13,334 bases of DNA from Eggerthellaceae bacterium (GTDB taxonomy: Bacteria; Actinomycetota; Coriobacteriia; Coriobacteriales; Eggerthellaceae), in the NCBI GenBank assembly GCA_003452695.1, contig DMNP01000186.1, positions 1,077 to 14,410 on the forward strand. Direction: 5' to 3'. The stretch's first letter is position 1; every line of letters begins with the position of its first letter. The translations under genes and the position numbers were made by a program. This document shows, one piece after another, positions 6,416 to 13,228 of this stretch. The notes under the pieces were generated by a model. That model was not told where the DNA came from and did no database searches. It saw only the letters and a program-made list of their open reading frames with translations.

Positions 6416-7630
6416 TCAATCCACCTGTTTGTAGAACGCTTTCAGCGTGTTTTCCATAACGCTCTCTTCATCGAGCAGGTACCGTTCGTATTCGATGCCA
6501 TCCACTTCCGTGTACACCTCGGTCGTGCCCGTAAGAGTTGCAACCTGCAAGTCGGCATTTCCCCCTTGCAGGAAGCACGAGGCAAGGTAGGTTACCTCGG
6601 GAATGCCCAGATTGGTCGTGATGTCGTCGGAAACGCTATTATAGAGGTTCATGAGCCCGGGCACATCCTGCTGGGCGGCTTTCTGCGCGAATGCGGTAAT
6701 AAACTGCATCTGCCGCGCCTGACGTGCAAGCGCCGATTCGAATTCGTCCACGTTTCGGTAGCGCACGTACCGAACCGCCGAATCGCCTTCGAGAAGCACC
6801 TGGTCGCCGACTGCATAGCCTTCACCGGGAATCGCCTCGAGGGCCGTTACCTGAACCCCGCCGACTGCGGAACTGGCAGCCTTCACCACTTTCTGGTCTA
6901 TGTCTATGTAGTAGGAGATGGGAATGCCGTAGAAGATTCGCGCCACCGACTTGGTGGTGTTAGCCGCGCATTCGGCCTGGGTCGGCAGCATCACCGCATG
7001 GCTGAGCGTAAGTTGCAAGTCGCGCGTCGCCACATAGGCGCCGTTCTCGTCGTACACGTCCACCGGAACCCACGAGTTACGCGGGATGACGACGGCGTTC
7101 ATCTTCTTGGTGGCGGTGTCCAAGGTCATGAGCACGTCGATGTCGGCGCACGATGCGTCGGGGCGCGTTGCAAAGCTGCTCTCGTCGTCGTGGCCGATCA
7201 GCAGGAACGACACCACGTCTTCGTTATAGCGGTACGTGTGCCCCTTGTACTCGACGATTTGCCCGCCATCGCGCACCTCCGCGGAGGCAGGGGTGCTTTC
7301 CAGGCCGCCGAGCATCTTGTGAAGGTTGATGTTTCCCATATGCACGGCAATGGCCAGCGCGATGCCCGCCGCGGCCACAACGCCCACAATTGCCACAAGC
7401 ACGATGACCAGCACGCGCGCCTTGCCGCTGAGCGCCCGCTTCTTGCTCGACCCGCTGCGGCGCCCCTTGCGTTCGCGCTTGCGCGTGCGGATGATAACCC
7501 GGTCGGGGTCGTTGGGATCTTGAGACACCGTTACGTGCGCGTTGGGATTATGCGCATTCGGCATGGCGCCTTGCGCGTCTCCTGCACTTGCAGTGCCTCC
7601 TGCCACAGGGCTACGATGCTGGTCGGTCAT
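6416..7630 (-). CDS. LytR-CpsA-Psr (LCP) family membrane protein, divergent
   Basis: Predicted glycopolymer transferase that moves lipid-linked glycans onto peptidoglycan or, in some Actinobacteria, onto proteins. It has 404 residues: a polar N-terminal region with a basic patch (RKRERKGRRSGSSKKR, 50-65), one membrane segment (about 72-96), and an extracellular LCP domain (about 140-312). Recognisable motifs are SFLLIGHDDES (141-151), ADIDVLMTLD (162-171), VIPRNSWVPVD (181-191) and YVRYRNVDEFESALARQARQ (288-307). Several depart from the common forms LLLGSD, RSDT and IPRDT, though the Arg-rich last motif is intact. Function may therefore be altered or use a different substrate. The start overlaps the end of the sortase gene by 20 nt, giving tight translational coupling. 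This position matches cpsA in streptococcal-type cps regulons. Confidence 0.9.
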   Translation of the reverse strand: MTDQHRSPVAGGTASAGDAQGAMPNAHNPNAHVTVSQDPNDPDRVIIRTRKRERKGRRSGSSKKRALSGKARVLVIVLVAIVGVVAAAGIALAIAVHMGNINLHKMLGGLESTPASAEVRDGGQIVEYKGHTYRYNEDVVSFLLIGHDDESSFATRPDASCADIDVLMTLDTATKKMNAVVIPRNSWVPVDVYDENGAYVATRDLQLTLSHAVMLPTQAECAANTTKSVARIFYGIPISYYIDIDQKVVKAASSAVGGVQVTALEAIPGEGYAVGDQVLLEGDSAVRYVRYRNVDEFESALARQARQMQFITAFAQKAAQQDVPGLMNLYNSVSDDITTNLGIPEVTYLASCFLQGGNADLQVATLTGTTEVYTEVDGIEYERYLLDEESVMENTLKAFYKQVD

Positions 7631-8396
7631 CGACCATCACCCCGCATACCAGATAGCGCCCCGTTGCTTCGAGCGCACCGGTATTGCACGTGGAGAGAAC
7701 GAGGATCTTCGAATCAGCCCCGAGGTTCACTGGACGTACCTGCGCCCCCAAGGCGCTAGGGTTCTGGACGAACTGCAGGAACCGTGCGAAGTCGGAGTCG
7801 TCTTGAAAATTGTACAGGCCCATCAGGTGCTGGTCGTCGGACATGAAAGAGCTTATCACCTGGTACGTGCGCACGCGATCCGCAGTATAGACATACACCT
7901 TGTCGTTGCCGTTGAAAAACTCGCTTCGCTCGAAGTTGTGCAGCGGCGTGAACATGGTGTCGCCGTAGCCGTTATGCCCATACAGAATGGTCACCCGGTC
8001 TTGGAATCCCTTTCCGTTGAACTGAGATTCCGAAAACACCGCCCCCAACTCGCTGTCCTCCTTCTTGGCGTTGTGAGTTAGATAGAAGGCGTCGTTGTCC
8101 GCGCTCTGGCAAACCGGGTAGTTAATAGACGTGCCTGGAATATATATCCATGCATATACATCCGGGTTCTCCTCGCCGAGCGCGGCGAAGCTTATAGGGT
8201 TCTTCACGGTCTGGCTCGCATCGGAAAGGTCCGGCAGCGTCGGCTGCATGGACTGGGCGTTTTCGACATCGCGAATCTGCGCATACGTGTTCACGAGATA
8301 CAGACCGCCGGCAACTCCTCCGACAAGACACACCACCAGCACCGCAATGAGAACAATCACGATGGGTGAAAATCTGCGCGCCGATGTGGATTGCAC
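7611..8396 (-). CDS. Class B sortase
   Basis: Membrane-anchored cysteine transpeptidase of 261 residues that cleaves a sorting motif in exported proteins and links them to the cell wall or to each other. An N-terminal signal anchor spans about 11-33. The catalytic triad is His141 (LYGHNGYGDTMF), Cys237 (ILVLSTC) and Arg247 (GRYLVCGVM). The stretch NPDVYAWIYIPGTSINYPV (77-95) is characteristic of class B enzymes. GTG at 8396 is chosen, with AAGGGGG 7 nt upstream; the next methionine (M50) lies beyond the membrane anchor. It heads a run of five co-directional genes and follows the gene for a small protein with a matching sorting signal, its most likely substrate. Confidence 0.94.
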   Translation of the reverse strand: MQSTSARRFSPIVIVLIAVLVVCLVGGVAGGLYLVNTYAQIRDVENAQSMQPTLPDLSDASQTVKNPISFAALGEENPDVYAWIYIPGTSINYPVCQSADNDAFYLTHNAKKEDSELGAVFSESQFNGKGFQDRVTILYGHNGYGDTMFTPLHNFERSEFFNGNDKVYVYTADRVRTYQVISSFMSDDQHLMGLYNFQDDSDFARFLQFVQNPSALGAQVRPVNLGADSKILVLSTCNTGALEATGRYLVCGVMVDDRPAS

Positions 8397-8466
8397 GTCT
8401 CGGCCCCCTTGCCCCTCTGTTCCATCTGGGCCCGGTCCGACCCAACGCCTTACTTCGAAAATTCCT

Positions 8467-8504
8467 CTGGCCCACAGTCTGCGGATTTTCCCCCTGCCGG
8501 CCAG
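8467..8504. repeat. Imperfect inverted repeat in the sortase leader
   Basis: Arms of 11 nt (8467-8477 and 8494-8504) pair at 9 of 11 positions around a 16-nt loop. It sits between the terminator at 8521-8548 and the sortase start. It could be a leader hairpin, attenuator or protein site, and I cannot choose among these. No clear promoter was recognised in the rest of this 197-nt gap. Confidence 0.4.
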
Positions 8505-8520
8505 TTACTCACTTCATAAA

Positions 8521-8548
8521 GATGAGCCTGTGCTTACCCAGGCTCATC
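8521..8548 (-). terminator. Terminator after the SPNV-repeat protein gene
   Basis: A perfect 10-bp stem (GATGAGCCTG with CAGGCTCATC) closes an 8-nt loop. It is followed on the minus strand by only a short T-rich tail (TTTAT), so read-through into the sortase gene is plausible. It begins 45 nt beyond the stop at 8594. Confidence 0.7.
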
Positions 8549-8593
8549 AAGATACCGCCCGTGCATTCAGGGCGTCATATGGTCTTTGGCGCT

Positions 8594-9100
8594 CTATTCC
8601 CGACGCAGCGCCCTGCGCAGGGCAACGGCTGCTGCCGCAGCGCCGCCCAGCATGACCACCGTAGCGATTGCAATCGTGGTCAGGTTAAGCGCTCCGGATT
8701 GCGGCGATGCGGGAATCGACGCCGGGCGCGTAACAGATGCTGTGGTCGAAGCCGTTGCCTGCGCGGCAGCCGATGTTCCAGACACCGTGTTCGCCGCGAT
8801 GTTCGAAGCGGCAGCTGCGGGCGTGTTCACGATTGGCGATCCCACGTTGGGAGAATTAACGTTCGGCGAATCGACGTTGGGGGAATCCACGTTCGGCGAA
8901 TCCACGTTCGGCGAATCGACGTTGGGGGAATCGACGTTCGGCGAGTTCACGTTGGGGGAATTAACGTTGGGAGAATTCACGTTCGGCGAGTTAACGTTAG
9001 GGGAATCCGTGTTCGGGCTTGCCGTTGCAAATGCAGCGCCTGCAGGCAGCGCGCACGCCAATGCGAGCGCAACCAGGAGCGATACGAGTTTCTTTTGCAT
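8594..9100 (-). CDS. Small secreted SPNV-repeat protein with a sortase sorting signal
   Basis: Surface protein of 168 residues with no recognised domain family. A signal peptide (about 1-26, [20 protein letters not shown] then GAAFATA) is followed by 13 consecutive pentapeptides (28-92): SPNTD, then eleven SPNV[N/D/G], then SPIVN. An Ala/Ser/Thr-rich stretch follows (93-131). The C-terminus has SPQSG (132-136), a hydrophobic segment (about 138-161) and RRALRRE, the classic three-part cell-wall sorting signal. SPQSG resembles the [S/P]PxTG motif recognised by Clostridioides difficile sortase B, with Ser for Thr. The class B sortase encoded next is the obvious partner. ATG 9100 has AGAGGTG about 5 nt upstream and a good promoter. 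It is probably a wall-anchored stalk or scaffold; binding role unknown. Confidence 0.88.
   Translation of the reverse strand: MQKKLVSLLVALALACALPAGAAFATASPNTDSPNVNSPNVNSPNVNSPNVNSPNVDSPNVDSPNVDSPNVDSPNVDSPNVNSPNVGSPIVNTPAAAASNIAANTVSGTSAAAQATASTTASVTRPASIPASPQSGALNLTTIAIATVVMLGGAAAAAVALRRALRRE
8825..9019 (-). repeat. Thirteen tandem 15-nt units encoding SPNV[N/D] pentapeptides
   Basis: 195 nt encode 13 uninterrupted pentapeptides, the first (SPNTD) and last (SPIVN) degenerate. Position 5 runs D, N4, D5, N, G, N. Codons vary between units (TCG CCG against TCC CCC or TCT CCC; GTT/GTG/GTC) while the amino acids hold. Confidence 0.95.
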
Positions 9101-9135
9101 GGTCGCACCTCTTTCGATAACGGTCAATCTCGGAT

Positions 9136-9163
9136 ATATTACCATGCAGATAGCCATTGTGAA
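9136..9163 (-). promoter_or_regulatory. Promoter of the SPNV-repeat protein gene
   Basis: On the minus strand, -35 TTCACA (9163-9158, 5/6 match to TTGACA), a 16-nt spacer, and -10 TAATAT (9141-9136) preceded by TGG (extended -10). Transcription would start near 9129, about 30 nt before the ATG. It lies in the otherwise empty gap after the tatD-like gene. Confidence 0.6.
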
Positions 9164-9179
9164 TAACCAAAATGCAGTT

Positions 9180-10217
9180 TTATGAAGTCTCCACCCCGCG
9201 TTTGTCGCGTTTGTCGCGTTTGTCAAGGCGCGTGTAGAAGCCCGTGGTGGTCTCGTAGAGGCGTCGCAGGAAATCGAGTCGCTCGCTGCCCGGGTGCTTG
9301 CCGCGCACCTCGGCAAGCCGCTGCGCCGTGAACACGACATGGGCAGGGGTGCACGCGGATCCGCGCATGGGCTCGGGGGTCATATACGGGGCGTCGGTTT
9401 CCAGCATCAATCGGTCTTCGGGCACGATGCGCGCACCCTCGCGCGCCGCGTCGGCGGCCTTGAACGTGATGGCTCCCCCATAAGCCACGAAACAGCCCTC
9501 TTCCAGCCAAGGCTGCAGGCGATCGGGCGGCAGGGCGCAACAATGCAGCAAGGTACCGCAAGGGGGAAAGCCCACGTCCCGCAGGATGGCCAGCGCCTCG
9601 GCATGCGCATCGTCGCGTTGTGAATCCTCGCCGCCGCGCAGATGCAGGGCAATGGGAAGGCGCGCGTCCTTCGCAAGCTGTATTTGCCGGCTAAACACCT
9701 GGCGCTGCACTTCGCGCGGGGAAAGGTCGTAGTGGTAGTCCAGCCCTATCTCGCCCAGGCACCCGACGCGGGAATCGTTCAGGCGGCGCACCACCTCGGC
9801 TTCTATCGCTGCATCGTAGAGCTTCGCGTTGTGAGGGTGCACCCCGACGGCAATGCGCACTTCGGGACATGCGAGGGCCTCGCTGCGGTCTGCAGCGAGG
9901 CCATGCGCCCCGGCAGCTTCTCGCGCATCCGCCTGCAGCAGGCTCTCCGCCTTATCGATCCAGCCCTGAAACAGGTCGAAGGGCCGGGGCCCGTCTTCGG
10001 CCGGGTCCACGATCATGCACAGGAAGCCGACCCCGTTCGCGCCGCAGCGCGCAAGCTCCCATGCGGGATCTGGCAACATGTGGACATGCGCATGCGAATC
10101 GGCAACGGAAAATTCCAGAGGTGGCACAGGGGGCTGCACCTCGCGCCATTTATCGTGCTTTCGGCGCTGGTAGAAGCCGAAATCCGCAACGGGGGACATC
10201 TTCAGCCTATCGGTCAC
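9180..10217 (-). CDS. TatD-family metal-dependent hydrolase (putative DNase)
   Basis: Cytoplasmic TIM-barrel hydrolase of the TatD family, which cleaves DNA (3'-5' exonuclease in E. coli). All metal ligands are visible: His42 and His44 in DSHAHVHM, Glu156 in [10 protein letters not shown], His192 in IALHLRGG, His225 in LLHCC and Asp275 in [15 protein letters not shown]. At 345 residues it is longer than the usual 255-270, because of about 38 extra N-terminal residues, an acidic/Ala-rich insertion around 72-118, and a basic C-terminal tail ending [11 protein letters not shown] encoded by a 9-nt tandem repeat. GTG at 10217 is taken as start; ATG at 10199 (residue 7) is an alternative and neither has a strong binding site. 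It follows metG by 48 nt, an arrangement widespread in Gram-positives (metS-yabD in Bacillus). Confidence 0.93.
   Translation of the reverse strand: MTDRLKMSPVADFGFYQRRKHDKWREVQPPVPPLEFSVADSHAHVHMLPDPAWELARCGANGVGFLCMIVDPAEDGPRPFDLFQGWIDKAESLLQADAREAAGAHGLAADRSEALACPEVRIAVGVHPHNAKLYDAAIEAEVVRRLNDSRVGCLGEIGLDYHYDLSPREVQRQVFSRQIQLAKDARLPIALHLRGGEDSQRDDAHAEALAILRDVGFPPCGTLLHCCALPPDRLQPWLEEGCFVAYGGAITFKAADAAREGARIVPEDRLMLETDAPYMTPEPMRGSACTPAHVVFTAQRLAEVRGKHPGSERLDFLRRLYETTTGFYTRLDKRDKRDKRGVETS
9197..9224. repeat. Three-unit 9-nt tandem repeat at the 3' end of the tatD-like gene
   Basis: TTTGTCGCG repeats with period 9 (last copy partial), encoding RDK three times on the minus strand near the C-terminus. 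Confidence 0.85.
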
Positions 10218-10265
10218 GATGCCCGCCCCGCTCCGAGACGGTGCACGGGTACGCGCAGGTCGCCC

Positions 10266-11861
10266 CTATTCCACATCGAAATCGATCGCTTCTGCATCGA
10301 GACGCGGGAACAGGGGGTCGCCGACCTCCACGGTGTTTCCTGCAGGCAGCTGGCCCCATGCCGCCGCAGACTGGATGTCGTCGATGGCGGTGATGTCGCC
10401 CAGCCCCAGCCTGCGGAACGCTTCCGCAGACGTGTTCGGGGCAAACGGGGCCATGAACAGCGCTATGATGCGCGCCGATTCCAGCAGGTTGTACATGACC
10501 GCAGCCAGCTCGTCGGCCTTTTCGGGGTCCTTTGCCAGACGGAACGGAGCCGTTTCCTCGACGTAGAGGTTGGCGGCCTGTGCTAGTTTCTGCACTGCGC
10601 CCACCGCACCGGTGAAGTCGACGTCGGCCATGCAGCGGTCGTATTCCGCATACAGCCCCTCGGCCACGTCCTTCAGGGGATTGCTTTCCACCATGGCGCG
10701 TGCGCTTGCCGGCACGTCGGGCACCTGGGCGCCGAGATACTTCTTCGTCATGTTGAAAACGCGGCTGCAGAGGTTTCCCCACGTGTTGGCCAGTTCGTTG
10801 TTGTACACCTGCACCATGCGCTCGATGGAGATGGAGCCATCGTGGCCGAACTGCACATCGCTCATGAAATAGTAGCGGTAGGCATCTACGCCGAATATGC
10901 GCACCATATCCTGTGGGGAAAGGGCGTTTCCCTTCGACTTGGACATCTTCTCGCCCTTGGTGAGCAGAAAGCCGTGGCCGAACACGGTGTGCGCTGGCGG
11001 CAGGCCCGCCGCCAGCAGCATGGCCGGCCAGATAACGCAGTGGAAACGCGTTATGTCCTTGCCGACGAAGTGGTACTGCATCGGCCAGCGCTCGTCGAAT
11101 TCGCCGGGGCGGTCGGGGTCGGCATAGCCGATTCCCGTGAAGTACGCGAGCAGCGCGTCGGCCCACACGTAGGCCACGTGCCCTTCGTCGAACGGCAGGG
11201 GCACCCCCCAGTCGAAGGTAGACCGCGATATGGAAAGGTCCTTCAACCCGCGTTCCACGAAGCTCACGATTTCGTTGCGCCGCGTCTCGGGCCGTATGAA
11301 ATCGGGATGGGACTCGTAGAAATCCAGAAGGGGCTGCTGGAACTCGGACAGCTTGAAGAACCAGTTCTCCTCACCCGACGCCATAAGCTGCACGGGACGC
11401 TTGCAGTCGGGGCACACGAACTCGCCGTCTTCGTTCTTTTCCAGGTCAGACTCGGCGTAGAAGGTTTCCTCGTGCACGCAGTACCAACCCTCGTAGCTGC
11501 CCTTGTACAAATATCCCTTTTCATACAGGTCGGTCCAGAACTTCTGGACGGTACGCGTCTGGCGCTCGGAAGATGTGCGCACGAAGTCGGTATAGGTTAT
11601 GCCGAGCAGGTCCCACGTGTCGCGGAAAGCCGGCTCCATCGAATCGCACCATTCCTGCGGGCTCATGCCGTGTTCGGCCGCAGTGTCGGCCACCTTTTGG
11701 CCGTGCTCGTCCATGCCAGTTACAAACGCCACATCGTAGCCGTTCATGCGCTGGTAGCGCGCCACCGTGTCGGCTGCAATGGTGGTATAGGCCGTTCCCA
11801 GATGGGGCGCTGCATTAACATAATATATTGGCGTGGTGAAAGAATAGGTGCCCTTGGACAT
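10266..11861 (-). CDS. metG: Methionyl-tRNA synthetase
   Basis: Class I aminoacyl-tRNA synthetase charging tRNA-Met (initiator and elongator), 531 residues. The signature HLGT (20-23, HIGH equivalent) and KMSKS (305-309) are intact, with FVTGMDEHGQK (47-57) and the WADALLAYFTGIGY segment (233-246) in the active-site region. The connective peptide has Cys128, His130 (YCVHEE) and Cys150/Cys153 (CPDC), resembling the single zinc knuckle of Thermus-type enzymes with the second Cys lost. There is no C-terminal OB-fold tRNA-binding domain. ATG 11861 is chosen because AAGGAG lies 5 nt upstream; an in-frame ATG six codons earlier (11879) has none. It is followed by the tatD-like gene 48 nt on, likely co-transcribed. 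Confidence 0.98.
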   Translation of the reverse strand: MSKGTYSFTTPIYYVNAAPHLGTAYTTIAADTVARYQRMNGYDVAFVTGMDEHGQKVADTAAEHGMSPQEWCDSMEPAFRDTWDLLGITYTDFVRTSSERQTRTVQKFWTDLYEKGYLYKGSYEGWYCVHEETFYAESDLEKNEDGEFVCPDCKRPVQLMASGEENWFFKLSEFQQPLLDFYESHPDFIRPETRRNEIVSFVERGLKDLSISRSTFDWGVPLPFDEGHVAYVWADALLAYFTGIGYADPDRPGEFDERWPMQYHFVGKDITRFHCVIWPAMLLAAGLPPAHTVFGHGFLLTKGEKMSKSKGNALSPQDMVRIFGVDAYRYYFMSDVQFGHDGSISIERMVQVYNNELANTWGNLCSRVFNMTKKYLGAQVPDVPASARAMVESNPLKDVAEGLYAEYDRCMADVDFTGAVGAVQKLAQAANLYVEETAPFRLAKDPEKADELAAVMYNLLESARIIALFMAPFAPNTSAEAFRRLGLGDITAIDDIQSAAAWGQLPAGNTVEVGDPLFPRLDAEAIDFDVE

Positions 11862-11866
11862 CGATG

Positions 11867-11872
11867 CTCCTT
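11867..11872 (-). promoter_or_regulatory. Ribosome binding site deciding the metG start
   Basis: AAGGAG 5 nt before ATG 11861. It falls after the alternative ATG at 11879, so the shorter protein is favoured. Confidence 0.75.
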
Positions 11873-11903
11873 GGTTCATGTGTACGTTTTTCGTGCGCCG
11901 ACC

Positions 11904-11931
11904 ATTCTAGCACGCCCTCACGGCGCGTCGA
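11904..11931 (-). promoter_or_regulatory. Candidate metG promoter
   Basis: On the minus strand, extended -10 TGC TAGAAT (hexamer 11909-11904) with a weak -35 TCGACG (11931-11926, 4/6) at 16-nt spacing. The -35 lies within an inverted repeat (GCCCTC 11914-11919 and GAGGGC 11930-11935) that could be an operator or a stem. Confidence 0.45.
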
Positions 11932-11948
11932 GGGCATCGCCCCGATTG

Positions 11949-11972
11949 CCCGCATCTTCTAGACGATGCGGG
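11949..11972. terminator. Hairpin between the lysozyme-like gene and metG, possible terminator
   Basis: An 8-bp perfect stem (CCCGCATC with GATGCGGG) around an 8-nt loop, 40 nt past the stop at 12013. On the minus strand no T-run follows; on the plus strand GGTTACTTTT follows. It may terminate weakly, act with Rho, or stop antisense transcripts. Confidence 0.4.
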
Positions 11973-12012
11973 GTTACTTTTCACGATCCGGCCGGCGGTA
12001 GTGACGATGTGG

Positions 12013-13188
12013 CTAGATACTGTTCATCTGGGCAAGCGTGCGGTCGTACCAGGCTTGCCAGTTGGGCGGGCAATACTTTTGCGCGGCCTCGACGGATATC
12101 GTGTAGCCGTAGCCCCGCGCCAGGCCACGCACGTGGTCGTTTATGGCCTCTTCCCACGAACCCCAGCTCGAAGAGCCCCAACCCCAAGCGTTGTGGGGCA
12201 GGAAGCACGCGGCGCCCAAGCTGCTTTCCGTAAAGGCGATGGCCGGCGACCAGCGCGGGTCCACGCCATAGCTCCAAGCCGCCTGGGCGAACGTCGTTCC
12301 CTGGCCCGCCATCGGCGACCCCGCCAGATAGGAATCGATGCGCGCCGCCCAGCTTGCTATGAACGACGCTTCGTCTCCGGTCCAGTCGGTGGTGTTGTCC
12401 ACAATCGTCGCCTCTGCAGGCGCAACGCCCTCGCTTTGTACGGGCGGGGCGGCTGGCTGCTCGGCGTTGACTGCCGGTTGCGCCTGGGGAGCTGTGGCCT
12501 GCGCCGGCGCGCTCGCCGCCCGGGCGGCGGCGGCAGCTGCAGCGGCTGCTGCGGCCGCTTCGGCCTCCTGGCGCGCGGCTTCTTCCGCCCGACGCTGCGC
12601 TTCGAGGCGCGCTTCCTGCGCGGCGCTCAACGCGGCCTCGGCATCGCTGGCCCGCGCATCCGCGTCGGCCTTCGCCTGCTCCAGCCCCACCATCGACTCG
12701 TCCAGCTCCGCCTTCATCCGCGCAAGCCGATTAATCTCGGCAACGTTCGCCTCGGTCAGCCGGTTCATGTATTCCAGGTTGTCCAGGAAATCGTAGAAGC
12801 TTTCGGAGGTGAGCAGGAAATCCAGTAGGTCGGGACGCTGCTGCTCGAATTTATACAGGTCGCGCGCTGCGGCATCGCTGCGCGCCTGCTGCTGGGGCAT
12901 GAGGGCTTCTATCTCTTCGATGCGCGCCCGCTGCTCTTCGATGGCCACCGCCGCTGCATCTACTTCCTGAAGTGCCTCGTCGTAGGCCGCGGCCGTGCGC
13001 TCCACTTCGAGCTGCAGCGCATCCGGCTCGGGATTCGTATCGATGCTTTCGTCGCCCAGGGCCCACGGCAACGCAACCGGCAGGCCCGCAATTGCAAATG
13101 CAAGCATAATCGCGATCTGCAGGGAAAGGCCGGCTCGGAAGAAGCGGGGTGGACGAAGCCGCGCCGCAAAGCTTTCGTGTTCTGCCAT
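12013..13188 (-). CDS. Exported coiled-coil protein with lysozyme-like C-terminal domain (putative peptidoglycan hydrolase)
   Basis: Predicted wall-remodelling protein of 391 residues. A signal peptide or anchor spans about 20-44. Residues about 57-215 are a long coiled coil containing LLTSESFYDFLDNLEYMNRL (125-144), a hallmark of the CwlO/PcsB N-terminal regulatory coiled coil that interacts with FtsEX-type complexes. A poly-Ala and Pro/Gln-rich linker follows (about 211-262). The last ~120 residues (AQAAWSYGVDPRWSPAIAFTES, NAWGWGSSSWGSWEEAI) resemble lysozyme-like glucosaminidase domains, with Glu321 in FTESSLG as probable catalytic acid. CwlO/PcsB normally carry NlpC/P60 or CHAP instead. 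ATG 13188 is chosen because the next upstream in-frame ATG (13224) lies inside a TATAAT box. No strong binding site precedes 13188. The exact cleavage specificity is inferred. Confidence 0.8.
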   Translation of the reverse strand: MAEHESFAARLRPPRFFRAGLSLQIAIMLAFAIAGLPVALPWALGDESIDTNPEPDALQLEVERTAAAYDEALQEVDAAAVAIEEQRARIEEIEALMPQQQARSDAAARDLYKFEQQRPDLLDFLLTSESFYDFLDNLEYMNRLTEANVAEINRLARMKAELDESMVGLEQAKADADARASDAEAALSAAQEARLEAQRRAEEAARQEAEAAAAAAAAAAAARAASAPAQATAPQAQPAVNAEQPAAPPVQSEGVAPAEATIVDNTTDWTGDEASFIASWAARIDSYLAGSPMAGQGTTFAQAAWSYGVDPRWSPAIAFTESSLGAACFLPHNAWGWGSSSWGSWEEAINDHVRGLARGYGYTISVEAAQKYCPPNWQAWYDRTLAQMNSI

Positions 13189-13222
13189 GTTTAAACTGCT
13201 TTCGTGGTGTGTTTGCACTCCC

Positions 13223-13228
13223 ATTATA
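13223..13228 (-). promoter_or_regulatory. Candidate -10 box for the lysozyme-like protein gene
   Basis: TATAAT within GTTTTGTATAAT on the minus strand, about 35 nt before ATG 13188. No clear -35 was seen. It supports the shorter start, because a transcript from here would exclude the upstream ATG at 13224. Confidence 0.45.

Noticed and set aside
6272..7759. Plus-strand open frame of 495 codons across the Wzz and LCP genes
   Set aside because: It spans parts of three minus-strand genes with clear motifs and has no recognisable fold or binding site.
8825..9019. Possible CRISPR array or iteron set
   Set aside because: Units are 15 nt, contiguous without spacers, and in frame within a coding sequence, so this is a protein repeat.
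8366..9185. Plus-strand frames with [10 protein letters not shown] or GESTFGE-type repeats
   Set aside because: These are other-frame readings of the SPNV repeat. The minus frame has signal peptide, sorting signal, promoter and ribosome binding site.
10842..12233. Plus-strand open frame of 463 codons opposite metG
   Set aside because: Lies opposite intact HIGH and KMSKS motifs; composition is that of a shadow frame.
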